In this document: piece by piece, positions 52,808 through 61,689 of the stretch
Numbering within the stretch: the first letter of the stretch is position 1
Layout: each line of letters begins with the position of its first letter
Source: Athripsodes cinereus
Taxonomy: Eukaryota > Arthropoda > Insecta > Trichoptera > Leptoceridae
DNA: 64,000 nucleotides
Direction: 5' to 3'
Assembly: GCA_947579605.1 (NCBI GenBank)
Contig: OX388310.1
Coordinates: forward strand, 2,418,001 to 2,482,000
Notes under the pieces: generated by a model
The model's input: the letters and a program-made list of their open reading frames with translations, nothing else
Told to the model about the DNA's origin: nothing
Database searches by the model: none
Program-made: the position numbers and the translations under genes

Positions 52808-53180
52808 TGTTACGTAATCACCATTAGGAGGGTACTTAAGTTTGGAAGTTTAATGAATTTGAATTTTTATATTATTTTTGGTTATGGAATGTTTGGAAAA
52901 TAATGAGAGGTGGTTGTTTTGGTTTTGATAAAAAGGAGAGATCTAGATAGGCTTGAAGAAAGATGTTATATAATGGGTATATAAGAAATCTGTGTGAACT
53001 GTAATAATATGTGACGTATATATAAATAATAGTTGTTGTAATATGTACTTTAAATAAATAATAATTGTAAATAAATAAAAACGTTTAAATAAATTGTTAA
53101 TTTTCAAGATGTCATTCTTTTAATTGAATTCAGACTTTATTTTCCCTGACACAAGTTATAGAAAAACGATTTACGTTACA
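52808..53180 (+). repeat. 5' LTR
   Basis: Begins TGTTACGTAATCACC and ends CGATTTACGTTACA. The ends form an inverted repeat TGTTACGTAA/TTACGTTACA with one mismatch, with standard TG..CA termini. It contains a TATA box (52978-52985) and AATAAA signals (53053-53058, 53074-53079), so the U3-R-U5 layout is complete. Confidence 0.95.
52978..52985 (+). promoter_or_regulatory. LTR TATA box
   Basis: TATATAAG within GGGTATATAAGAAATCTGTG, the expected Pol II core promoter of the element. It lies about 70 bp upstream of the first AATAAA in the same LTR. Confidence 0.6.
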
Positions 53181-53181
53181 T

Positions 53182-53199
53182 TGGTGTCAGGTGTGGGGT
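53182..53199 (+). promoter_or_regulatory. Primer-binding site
   Basis: TGGTGTCAGGTGTGGGGT follows the 5' LTR after one base. TGG plus this sequence is what would pair with a tRNA 3' end carrying CCA. The TGTCAG part suggests tRNA-Leu, but I cannot verify the tRNA match. Confidence 0.65.
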
Positions 53200-53248
53200 T
53201 GTGAATCAGATATTTAAGTGCTTAGTGGAAATAAAGACTGTGTAAAAT

Positions 53249-56200
53249 ATGTCATCAAAAAAATTAACTCTACTTGACTTGAAAGTGGTGGATCTGAAGC
53301 GCGAACTAGAAGAAAGAGACGCGGATACATCTGGAACGAAGGGTGTGCTCCAACTTCGACTAAGAAAGGTGATGGAAGAAGCAGGTGAAGATCCGGAAAC
53401 ATATATCTTCGAGTTGCCTATAACCACCAGTGAGCTTTATAAAGAAATCGAAAAGAATCTTCAAGAAAATGCTACAGCTATGAAAGAAGAAATAGAAGGG
53501 CTTCGAGAAGATTCTAGAGGAACGAAAGAAGAAATTGAAAGGAAGTTTCAAGAATATTCTGTGTCCTTTGATGAAAGGATTAGCGAGTTAACAAAGCAGG
53601 TGAAAGTTTTGGAGAATCAGGCGCTTCCTTCAACAGCAAGAACGGATTTTGAGCAGAACACAACGGTGGACACAGAGTTCAAGTGTGTAGAGAGTGGTGC
53701 AACTTCAATGGTGGAGCATGTGCGTAGTGATATGCCAACTTTTGATGGAAAGAACTCTTGGGAAGAGTACTTAACTTTGTTCGAAACAGTAGCTATGATA
53801 AATGGCTGGTCGATGACAAGAAAAGCATCAGTATTGAGTATATCTTTACGAGGAGATGCTTTAAGAGTCCTTCAGATGATTCCGCTTGCGGATAGACAAA
53901 ACTTTAAATCTTTGGTTGAGAGACTGGAGATGCGATTTGGACATAAGCATATGGAACAAGTTTATAGGTCACAGTTGAAGAATCGTGTGCAGAGGCCCAA
54001 TGAAACTCTACAGGAATTCGAGGCGGATGTAGCGCGTCTAGTGAGATATGCATACCCTACAGTTTCTGATGATGTATGTGAAAGTCTTGCAGTAGACAAG
54101 TTTTTGGATGGACTACGAGCAAGTGAGACACAACAAGCTATAAAACTGGCTAGACCACAAACTCTTAGTGATGCTTTAACCCAAGCACTCGAATTTGAAG
54201 CTGTAAGACAATCCGTACGAGGTCACGCTCAAGCCCGTGTGATGGAAGCTGTACAAGAAAATCAACCACTTTCAATAGAAGACATAGTTAAGAAGGTTTT
54301 GGAGGCCTTGAAAGGAAAGAAGAGACAACTACGTTGCTGGGACTGTGGACAAATTGGACACCTGCGTAATCGGTGTCCAGGAAAACTAAAAAGGGTTGAT
54401 GGAAAGGAGCAACTGTCGACCCGCATTGCCAATGCCTCGAAGAGATATGCAGATGTTGCGTCGTTCAGCGGACAAGTCAGCAGCATGTTTATAAATGGCA
54501 AAGTAAATGGAAAGAATTTGAAACTTTTGTTGGACACTGGAGCAACAAAGACAATCATGAGACCTGATTTAGTTTGCGAAAAAAAACAAATAAAATCAAC
54601 TAAATGGACATTACGGACGGCAACTGGAGAGTCGGCGTCTGTATGCGGTGAGACAGTTGCCAACTTTCACATTGGAAACACCATCTTCGATCATCAGGTG
54701 TTGGTGGCTGAGATAGAGGAGGAAGTTATTCTTGGAATGGATGTAATGGCGAAGTATGGATTCAAACTGGATCTGAAGAGGCGAACTCTGAAAATTGGGG
54801 ATGAAGATATTCTTGTACAAGAGCATGAAGAATTCGCTACACGTGTGCTTGCGGCAGAAGTTGTTACTATTCCAAAACAAAGTGAAATGTTAGTACGAGC
54901 CTACTTAGATTGTGACATTCCAAATGGACATGTTTTAGTAGTGGAGTCCAACGCTAATACTGAAGCTGGAAAAGGAGTGTTGATTGCGAGAGTCCTGATT
55001 CAAGCTAAAAAGGATATTTTGGTCAGACTAATGAATATCAATGACTATCCAGTGACTATCAAAGAAGGAGTTTATTTAAGTATGTGTTCATCGGTTTCGT
55101 CAGTAACATGTAGAGTGAGCGGTGGCCAAGTTTCTTCAGAGGAGGTACCGAAACACCTTGACGACTTAGTGAAGGAGGCTTGTAAGGAACTTACCAAGGA
55201 ACAGAGCAAGCAGATTAGATCCTTCATCGCTAGAAATCAGGATGTCTTCGAGAACCCAAGTCAACCCAAAGGAAGAACAAGTGTTGTTAGACATCGAATA
55301 GACACAGGTGATGCAAGACCCATTCGTCAAGTACCCAGAAGATTACCTTTAGCAAAACGGGCGGAAGCAGATCAAATTATTCAAGATATGGAACAGGACA
55401 AGGTAATAGAACCGTCAAGCAGTCCATGGTGTTCACCTGTAGTGCTGGTTAAGAAGAAGGATGGCTCAACTCGGTTCTGTGTTGATTTTCGCCAACTTAA
55501 TAATGTTACTAAGAAGGACAGTTACCCTTTGCCTCGTATTGATGATACGTTGGACACATTGGCTGGCTGTAAAATCTTTTCAACGTTGGATTTGAAGAGT
55601 GGATATTGGCAGGTTGGACTGGAACCTAAGGATAGAGAGAAAACAGCATTCTCTATTGGAAGTGGATTATGGCAGTTCATTGTTATGCCGTTTGGACTTT
55701 GTAACGCTCCGGCTACTTTTGAGCGTTTAATGGAAAGCGTGCTGAGAGGATTGTCGTGGGAGACCTGTTTAGTGTACCTGGATGACATCATCGTGCTTGG
55801 AAAATGTTTTGAGGAGCACTTACGAAATTTGGAACAAGTGTTTTCACGATTGAGAGCGGCCAACTTGAAACTCAATGTTAAGAAATGTACATTGTTCCGA
55901 AGACAAGTCAACTATCTGGGTCATGTTGTCTCTGAGGAAGGAGTGGCGGTGGATCCTGAGAAGATTAGAGCTGTTCAAGACTGGCCTACACCTAAAGACA
56001 AGCATGAAGTAAGAAGCTTTTTAGGTTTAAGCACTTACTATCGGCGATTTGTTTTGGGCTTCGCTGATATCGCTAAACCATTGACAAAACTCACAGAAGA
56101 AAGTAATGAATTTATATGGGATTCGAAATGCCAATGCGCGTTTGAAGAATTGAAGAAGGTATTGATTAATTCCCCGATTCTAAGTTATCCTCGAGCCGAA

Positions 56201-58585
56201 GGGAATTTTATTCTGGATACGGATGCAAGCAACGTCGGCATTGGAAGTGTACTATCTCAGGTTCAGGATGGTCAAGAACGCGTAATTGCGTACTTCAGTA
56301 AAGTTTTGTCAAGGCCGGAACGCAACTATTGTGTAACGCGAAGAGAGTTACTTGCTGTAATCAAGTCAGTTGAGCACTTCCGCAAATACCTATATGGACG
56401 AAAATTTCTTTTGAGGACAGATCATTCGGCGCTTGTATGGCTGTTACGATTCAAGAATCCTGAAGGTCAGGTTGCAAGATGGATAGAAAGATTGCAAGAA
56501 TATGACTATGATTCTGAGCATCGAGCTGGACTTCGTCATAAAAATGCTGATGCACTGTCAAGGCGTCCATGTCCAGAGGATTGCCAGCATTGTAATAAAG
56601 CGGAGGAAAGGTTCGTCATGATTCGTAGAACTACAGTCATCGATAATTTTTGGCAAGATGATGAAATTCGAGCGCACCAGTTGGAAGATCCTGACCTTGG
56701 ACTTTTGATGCAGTGGAAAGAAAATGATCGAAAACCTTCATGGGAAGAAATAGCTTCATGTTCACCAAATGTTAAATCATATTGGGCACAATGGCAATCC
56801 ATAGTTGTGGAAAACGGGTTGTTGAAACGTATTCTGGAAAGTGAAGATGGAACACAGCAGAAACAACAGCTATTGGTTCCAAGGAAGAGAGTTCCTGATG
56901 TCCTTAAGCTGCTTCACGATGATGTGTCTGGTGGACACTTGGGAGTTAAAAAGACTACAGAAAAGATTCGTCAGAGATTTTATTGGGTCCGTTACACTGA
57001 AGATGTAAAAGATTGGTGTAGAAGATGTGTGACTTGTGCTACTTCGAACGGACCTCAGAAACGGAGGCGTGCCCCAATGAGACAGTACAATGTAGGTAGT
57101 CCATTTGAAAGAATAGCCATCGACATAGCAGGACCGTTTCCCACAACTGAAAGAGGGAACAAGTATATTTTAGTAGCAATGGACTATTTTAGTAAATGGA
57201 CAGAAGCCTATGCATTACCAAATCAAGAGGCTACCACTGTTGCTGAAATCTTGGTAAGAGAGCTGATAAGTCGTTTTGGAGTACCGTTGGAGCTTCATTC
57301 GGATCAAGGAAGAAATTTTGAGTCAGCCGTATTTCAGCAAGTATGTGAGATATTGGGAATTCGAAAAACGAGAACAACTGCTTTGCATCCACAGTCGGAT
57401 GGAATGGTGGAGCGAATGAATCGAACATGTGGAAAATATCTGTCGAAGGCGGTGTCTGATCATCAGAAGGATTGGGACGAATACATCCACTTGTTCTTAT
57501 TGGCCTATCGTTCGGCAATTCATGAGACAACGGGACAAACACCAGCGAGTGTGATTTTTGGCCGTGAACTACGGTTACCTTGCGACTTGCAGTATGGATC
57601 TAAGCCTGGAGAGGATCTTGTTGGAGAAGATTATGTATCGGAACTTCGGAGAAAGATGAACGACATCCATGAACGTGTGCAGACTAATATTCAAGTCGCT
57701 AGTGACAGGATGAAGGAAAGATATGATGTCAAAGCTGTGGAAGGAGGGTATCAAGCTGGAGATTTAGTTTGGTTGTTCAATCCTCAACGGAGACGAGGCT
57801 ATTCACCGAAGCTTCAAAAATCCTGGGAAGGACCGTACGAGGTGATTAAAAGAATAAATGACGTTATTTATCGAATACGACGAAAATCAAATGGCAAGCC
57901 GAGGGTGGTACATTTCAATCGCTTAGCACCGTTTTTAGGAGACAATAAAAGTGAAGGAAACAACCCGATTGTTCAAGTCTGTAAAGTCCTAAGTAAAGAG
58001 AAGAGTTTTGAAGAGTTTATGAAGACGTCTCAACGAAGAATTCATCATGGTGTCACTATCGAAGTTGAGCAAGATCTTTTTGACACTCCAGAGGATTATG
58101 TTTTGGCTCATTGCTTGGCTCAGAATGCAAAATTTACTAATGGCATAGCCAAAGTTTTCAAGAAGAAGTACGGGATATTGGAAGAGATTAAGGCCAAGAG
58201 TTTGAAAATTGGAGAAGCGGTCCATCTACAGCATGGGGAACGACATATATTTTACATGGTAAATAAAGCAATCCCTGAAGAACAAACAGAGTATGTTCAG
58301 ATGTGGCACTGTTTACAAAGTTTGCGGGATCAAATGTTACAAATGAATCTTACGAAGCTCGGCATACCAAGGATAAGTGGCAGTATGGATTGGAAAGTTG
58401 TTCGAAATATGATGGAAGAGATCTTCTGTAATACTGGAATTAATGTTTTAGTTTGTTGTTTTAATCCAGGGTATAGTGAGAACATCAAGAAGTCTGTACC
58501 TTGTTATTTCTTCAAGACTTCACATTGCAGAGAGGATTCAGGATGCTCCTATCTTCATCCAGAGAATTCGTTCGGGACGAACTAA
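53249..58585 (+). CDS. Gag-Pol polyprotein with C-terminal TARG1-like macrodomain and CCCH finger
   Basis: Single 1778-residue frame; the ATG at 53249 is the first in-frame start after the primer-binding site. Domains in order: SAP-like helix-extension-helix, residues 8-42 (LKVVDLKRELEERD..GTKGVLQLRL); coiled coil, about 60-125; Gag capsid, about 162-325; CCHC knuckle C363-C366-H371-C376; aspartic protease D429-T-G and a later ILGMD; reverse transcriptase, about 710-890, with Y843-L-D-D; RNase H from about D990 (DTDAS); integrase zinc finger H1223-H1230-C1260-C1263; integrase core D1292, D1352, E1388 (D,D-35-E); GPY/F module at 1528-1530. Residues about 1602-1737 then form a macrodomain of the TARG1/OARD1 type: QDLF, LAHCLAQ (1619-1625), GIAKVFKKKYG (1632-1642), HIFYMVNK with K1673, and IPRISGSMD with D1714. 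K1673 and D1714 correspond to the catalytic Lys84 and Asp125 of human OARD1. The last segment has C1752-x7-C1760-x5-C1766-x3-H1770, a CCCH zinc finger. Gag and Pol are fused without a frameshift. Macrodomain activity is predicted, not shown. Confidence 0.95.
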   Translation: MSSKKLTLLDLKVVDLKRELEERDADTSGTKGVLQLRLRKVMEEAGEDPETYIFELPITTSELYKEIEKNLQENATAMKEEIEGLREDSRGTKEEIERKFQEYSVSFDERISELTKQVKVLENQALPSTARTDFEQNTTVDTEFKCVESGATSMVEHVRSDMPTFDGKNSWEEYLTLFETVAMINGWSMTRKASVLSISLRGDALRVLQMIPLADRQNFKSLVERLEMRFGHKHMEQVYRSQLKNRVQRPNETLQEFEADVARLVRYAYPTVSDDVCESLAVDKFLDGLRASETQQAIKLARPQTLSDALTQALEFEAVRQSVRGHAQARVMEAVQENQPLSIEDIVKKVLEALKGKKRQLRCWDCGQIGHLRNRCPGKLKRVDGKEQLSTRIANASKRYADVASFSGQVSSMFINGKVNGKNLKLLLDTGATKTIMRPDLVCEKKQIKSTKWTLRTATGESASVCGETVANFHIGNTIFDHQVLVAEIEEEVILGMDVMAKYGFKLDLKRRTLKIGDEDILVQEHEEFATRVLAAEVVTIPKQSEMLVRAYLDCDIPNGHVLVVESNANTEAGKGVLIARVLIQAKKDILVRLMNINDYPVTIKEGVYLSMCSSVSSVTCRVSGGQVSSEEVPKHLDDLVKEACKELTKEQSKQIRSFIARNQDVFENPSQPKGRTSVVRHRIDTGDARPIRQVPRRLPLAKRAEADQIIQDMEQDKVIEPSSSPWCSPVVLVKKKDGSTRFCVDFRQLNNVTKKDSYPLPRIDDTLDTLAGCKIFSTLDLKSGYWQVGLEPKDREKTAFSIGSGLWQFIVMPFGLCNAPATFERLMESVLRGLSWETCLVYLDDIIVLGKCFEEHLRNLEQVFSRLRAANLKLNVKKCTLFRRQVNYLGHVVSEEGVAVDPEKIRAVQDWPTPKDKHEVRSFLGLSTYYRRFVLGFADIAKPLTKLTEESNEFIWDSKCQCAFEELKKVLINSPILSYPRAEGNFILDTDASNVGIGSVLSQVQDGQERVIAYFSKVLSRPERNYCVTRRELLAVIKSVEHFRKYLYGRKFLLRTDHSALVWLLRFKNPEGQVARWIERLQEYDYDSEHRAGLRHKNADALSRRPCPEDCQHCNKAEERFVMIRRTTVIDNFWQDDEIRAHQLEDPDLGLLMQWKENDRKPSWEEIASCSPNVKSYWAQWQSIVVENGLLKRILESEDGTQQKQQLLVPRKRVPDVLKLLHDDVSGGHLGVKKTTEKIRQRFYWVRYTEDVKDWCRRCVTCATSNGPQKRRRAPMRQYNVGSPFERIAIDIAGPFPTTERGNKYILVAMDYFSKWTEAYALPNQEATTVAEILVRELISRFGVPLELHSDQGRNFESAVFQQVCEILGIRKTRTTALHPQSDGMVERMNRTCGKYLSKAVSDHQKDWDEYIHLFLLAYRSAIHETTGQTPASVIFGRELRLPCDLQYGSKPGEDLVGEDYVSELRRKMNDIHERVQTNIQVASDRMKERYDVKAVEGGYQAGDLVWLFNPQRRRGYSPKLQKSWEGPYEVIKRINDVIYRIRRKSNGKPRVVHFNRLAPFLGDNKSEGNNPIVQVCKVLSKEKSFEEFMKTSQRRIHHGVTIEVEQDLFDTPEDYVLAHCLAQNAKFTNGIAKVFKKKYGILEEIKAKSLKIGEAVHLQHGERHIFYMVNKAIPEEQTEYVQMWHCLQSLRDQMLQMNLTKLGIPRISGSMDWKVVRNMMEEIFCNTGINVLVCCFNPGYSENIKKSVPCYFFKTSHCREDSGCSYLHPENSFGTN

Positions 58586-58588
58586 ATT

Positions 58589-58601
58589 AAGAGGGAGGCA
58601 A
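58589..58601 (+). promoter_or_regulatory. Polypurine tract
   Basis: AAGAGGGAGGCAA abuts the 3' LTR and starts three bases after the Gag-Pol stop. It is the expected primer for plus-strand DNA synthesis; one C interrupts the purine run. Confidence 0.8.
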
Positions 58602-58974
58602 TGTTACGTAATCACCATTAGGAGGGTACTTAAGTTTGGAAGTTTAATGAATTTGAATTTTTATATTATTTTTGGTTATGGAATGTTTGGAAAATAATGA
58701 GAGGTGGTTGTTTTGGTTTTGATAAAAAGGAGAGATCTAGATAGGCTTGAAGAAAGATGTTATATAATGGGTATATAAGAAATCTGTGTGAACTGTAATA
58801 ATATGTGACGTATATATAAATAATAGTTGTTGTAATATGTACTTTAAATAAATAATAATTGTAAATAAATAAAAACGTTTAAATAAATTGTTAATTTTCA
58901 AGATGTCATTCTTTTAATTGAATTCAGACTTTATTTTCCCTGACACAAGTTATAGAAAAACGATTTACGTTACA
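58602..58974 (+). repeat. 3' LTR
   Basis: Same 373 bp as the 5' LTR with no difference found by eye. Its AATAAA signals would terminate the genomic transcript. Confidence 0.95.
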
Positions 58975-58980
58975 ATATAA

Positions 58981-59124
58981 AAGATAATATTTCAATTAAA
59001 TCAAACACTGTTTCATTCCACTATGAGATTGTTTTAATTATTAGAACGTTTTCAACTACAATGTAGTCATCATCAGTAATAACGTAACACAGTATTGTGT
59101 TTGATTTAATTTAAATATTATCTT
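58981..59124. mobile_element. Foldback element with 28-bp ends and hammerhead-core-like hairpin
   Basis: AAGATAATATTTCAATTAAA TCAAACAC at the left mirrors GTGTTTGATTTAATTTAAAT ATTATCTT at the right with one mismatch. On the reverse strand (59045-59076) CTGATGATGACTACATTGTA GTTGAAAACGTT repeats the hairpin seen in the Penelope-like fragment. It begins six bases after the 3' LTR. Confidence 0.75.
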
Positions 59125-59170
59125 AAATAATTATTATTTTTGACTATACTCACTTACGATTAAGATCTAT

Positions 59171-59335
59171 TTATTTATTTATTTATTTATTTTATTCTTC
59201 TTGCACATCATCATTCATATAACAAATAAAATAGGGCAATATACACAGGAAAAAATGTGATGATGTGCAGTGGCGAGATTATCACTATATAGTGATTTCT
59301 TCCATCTAACCATTTAGATCTTGTCTATAATTATT
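59171..59335 (-). repeat. LINE 3' tail fragment (GCAGTGGCGAG family)
   Basis: (TTTA)n then TTCTTGCACATCATCATTCA..GTGCAGTGGCGAGATTATCA..TTCTTCCATCTAACC, as at 4745-4912. Confidence 0.65.
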
Positions 59336-59424
59336 GTCAAGAGTAACCCTGCTAGTATGTATTCGGTACTCCATATAGGCATCAAATAATGTTATTAATT
59401 ATCATACAAAATAATATAATATGT

Positions 59425-59600
59425 ACATACATGCCACAGCGTCGCTTCCCTCGCAAGGTAGGCAGAAAAAAGAAAGCGCCACTTACTCCTATCCATGTAC
59501 ACGCTTTTTGCTTCCGTCACATCCATGCAATTCCTCATACATCACATCCATACAAGAACCACTTTACCACTCAAAATTCGGCGTCTGTTTCCTAGTCCCT
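59425..59600 (-). repeat. LINE (RTE-like) 3' end with GGCATGTATGTA tail
   Basis: CATGCCACAGCGTCGCTTCC CTCGCAAGGTAGGCAGAAA at the left is the complement of the LINE 3' terminus. CTTCCGTCACATCCATGCAA TTCCTCATACA is the decayed coding tail. Confidence 0.65.
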
Positions 59601-59639
59601 TTTCCTATCTATTGTTCTTCTCTTTCTCTTTTCCTTCCT

Positions 59640-59790
59640 TAAATTAATTTGTGCGATATAGTTTCATGAATGTGTGTAAATTGGAAAAAATAGCATCTCC
59701 GCGATAGACTCGCTCTCTGTGTATTGACTGTATAATTATATTAAATTGAAATGTATTCTTATGTTAAATTGCTTATAATCAATGTATAGT
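59640..59790 (+). repeat. LINE 3'-UTR block (sense copy of the TTTATCGC family)
   Basis: TGGAAAAAATAGCATCTCCG CGATAGACTCGCTCTCTGTG TATTGACTGTATAATTATAT is the sense strand of the tail family seen inverted at 3089-3228. Confidence 0.5.
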
Positions 59791-59880
59791 TTAGATTCAA
59801 GAGTTTTTGTGTTTATACTGTGGAAATCCATTTTTAATTTTAATTAAATATATAATAAAAATATTATGAAACACTGCTAA

Positions 59881-59945
59881 TTTTCCACTACGTTAGATAT
59901 TAAATCCTAACGTTTTCGCCTATGCTTTTAGGCATCCTCAGGGAA
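59881..59945 (-). repeat. Hammerhead-core-like hairpin (CTGAGGATGCC type)
   Basis: Reverse strand 59941-59909: CTGAGGATGCCTAAAAGCAT AGGCGAAAACGTT. A perfect GCCTA/TAGGC stem lies between CTGAGGAT and GAAAACGTT. TTTTCCACTA at 59881-59890 is shared with the same position in the Penelope-like fragment arms (34141-34150). Confidence 0.5.
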
Positions 59946-60244
59946 ACTGAAATGTAATGAGAAATACTTATTATTTATATTTAATTAAATTTAGTATAGA
60001 AAAGAATAAATAAAAAATATAAGTAGTTTTAGATTAAGATGTTAGGTGCATGCGTATTATGTTTTCAGTCTCAGTTGAAAACAATAGAAGATTTCCGTCC
60101 ACATAAACAGTATTACATTATGTGATAATTGTCACGTCACGATCCATGTGCTTAATGCTTACATACACTTATACCAATCAACTAGACAAACAATCAATAA
60201 TATAAAATACTACCAGAGAGAGAAGACATTCATTTTTATGTTTT

Positions 60245-60361
60245 TTTTTCTCAAATTAAGCGATGAAGTTTGCCACCCATCCTGAATTCCTTATTTTTTA
60301 GGCACAGAGAGAACAGCTTGTATGTATATTACATGCAATTGGTCTGCTGGCTACTCCACAT
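60245..60361 (+). repeat. Abundant SINE, 3' half, interrupted at its tail
   Basis: TCAAATTAAGCGATGAAGTT TGCCACCCATCCTGAATTCC..TTGGTCTGCTGGCTACTCCA CAT; the terminal hairpin is cut by the palindromic element that follows. Confidence 0.75.
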
Positions 60362-60460
60362 TAGTGATGTACCTAACGAATATTCGCATTCGTATTCGCA
60401 AAAAAATATGCGAATGTTTTGCGAATACGAATGCGAATACGAATATTCGTTACATCACTA
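60362..60460. mobile_element. 99-bp near-palindromic hAT-like MITE
   Basis: TAGTGATGTACCTAACGAAT..ends ..ATTCGTTACATCACTA, with inverted arms built from GAATRC repeats (GCGAATACGAATGCGAATAC). TAGTG..CACTA ends suggest hAT, but an 8-bp duplication is not evident in the flanks (CTCCACAT; ATAAAAAC). Confidence 0.75.
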
Positions 60461-61379
60461 ATAAAAACAATTACAGAGAATACAAATAATAAATCATATA
60501 TATTATAGGTATAAATGTCAAATGGATAGATAATATGGTAATTTTGAAATATGTAAATAATATGAATTTAAATTAAATAATGATATATTTTACCATAACT
60601 TTCACAGTTTTTTTATGCAAAAATTTAATTTAAAATTATTAAATGTAAACTCCGACCTTCCTTCGATTGTACAGTATTTATTATTACAATTATACATAAT
60701 CTTAATAAAACACAGCATCGCTATCAATAATGTTACTCGTTCAACTAATTCACACGTTTAGTTGAAACGTTAAAAAGGTAGGAAGCGGTCACAGTATAAA
60801 GAGTTTACCATTGTCGAAAAATACTAGTGAATACTTTCGTAATTATAAATCACACATTATAATTTAAATTCAAGATCATTAAATAGGTATTAAAAAAAAC
60901 TAACTGAGGAAAGAATCGTATAATTTAATGGACACAAACGAGTGATACAATTTCAGTTGTTGTTTTATCAGTGCATTTTTTCTGTTGGTTTTTATAATTT
61001 CTGTTCAATATTTTTATGTCAATATCTTTATCGATTTTTCATTCAACCGATTGAAGATACATAATTACATCAGTCTAGTAAATTATGTAAGTATTTCATT
61101 TTTAAATATTTCCTCGATTTTTGTTTAAAATGTATACGTTTTGTATGGACAACTCCTATAATTTATTTAAATATGCCTTTTGATAATTTTTCTTTCAATA
61201 TATTTATTTTATTTCTCATACAGCAAAATAACGAACCTTTTTTTAAACATCTTTATTTTAGAAGATCTTATGATGATTTTTTTCAATTTTTTAATTTTCA
61301 CAATCATTAAAACAATATAGAAAATTTCGATGTAATCGACCGAAGGTACTTGTTGGAACTCCATTTCAAGATAATATGA
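60461..61379. other. No gene seen
   Basis: AT-rich; nothing recognisable. Confidence 0.4.
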
Positions 61380-61490
61380 AAAAAAAGACGAAGAGGACAG
61401 TTTGCATGTTTCTTACATGCAGCTGATCTGCTGGCTACCCCACTTGTGGGATATGCCGTGATGGTATAGTAGTAGTAGTAGTAGATGAAA
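61380..61490 (+). repeat. Abundant SINE, well-conserved 3' tail
   Basis: GAGGACAGTTTGCATGTTTC TTACATGCAGCTGATCTGCT GGCTACCCCACTTGTGGGAT ATGCCGTGATGG then (TAG)6. Confidence 0.8.
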
Positions 61491-61502
61491 AAAAAGCAGT
61501 AT

Positions 61503-61640
61503 GTAGTTAACTTCCAAATGACTTTTATTAACTTCGCTCACTAGTATTCGGAGACTCTCGACTCCATCGAGTCTGATGATGGAGACGAGAGTCCCCGAAT
61601 ACTAGTAAGCGAAGTTAATAAGTCATTTGGAAGTTCACTA
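61503..61640. mobile_element. Foldback element with 65-bp arms
   Basis: AACTTCCAAATGACTTTTAT..CACTAGTATTCGGAGACTCT CGACTCCATC mirrors GATGGAGACGAGAGTCCCCG AATACTAGTAAGCGAAGTTA ATAAGTCATTTGGAAGTT with few differences. The loop contains CTGATGATGG (61573), linking it to the hairpin family. Confidence 0.8.
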
Positions 61641-61689
61641 CGAACTGTGTTTTTTTTCAATTTATCTTAAAATAATATAGTTGTTGTAA

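Larger units (their letters stand above)
52808..58974 (+). mobile_element. Complete Ty3/Gypsy LTR retrotransposon with macrodomain extension
   Basis: The element is 6167 bp with 373-bp LTRs, a primer-binding site one base inside the 5' LTR, one Gag-Pol frame and a polypurine tract directly before the 3' LTR. The LTRs show no difference by eye and the frame is intact, both signs of a very recent insertion. The flanks are ACATAA (left) and ATATAA (right), similar but not an exact target duplication. No env-like gene follows pol. The unusual parts are the SAP-like Gag N-terminus and the macrodomain plus CCCH zinc finger at the end of Pol. Confidence 0.95.

Noticed and set aside
58602..58697. Extra forward frame crossing the Gag-Pol stop into the 3' LTR, as a possible env or accessory gene
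   Set aside because: It is only 73 codons, overlaps the CCCH-finger coding region in another frame and runs into non-coding LTR.
59171..59200. Short tandem repeats as CRISPR-like arrays
   Set aside because: Repeats here are LINE tails, microsatellites or a minisatellite with no spacers; CRISPR is not expected in an animal genome.
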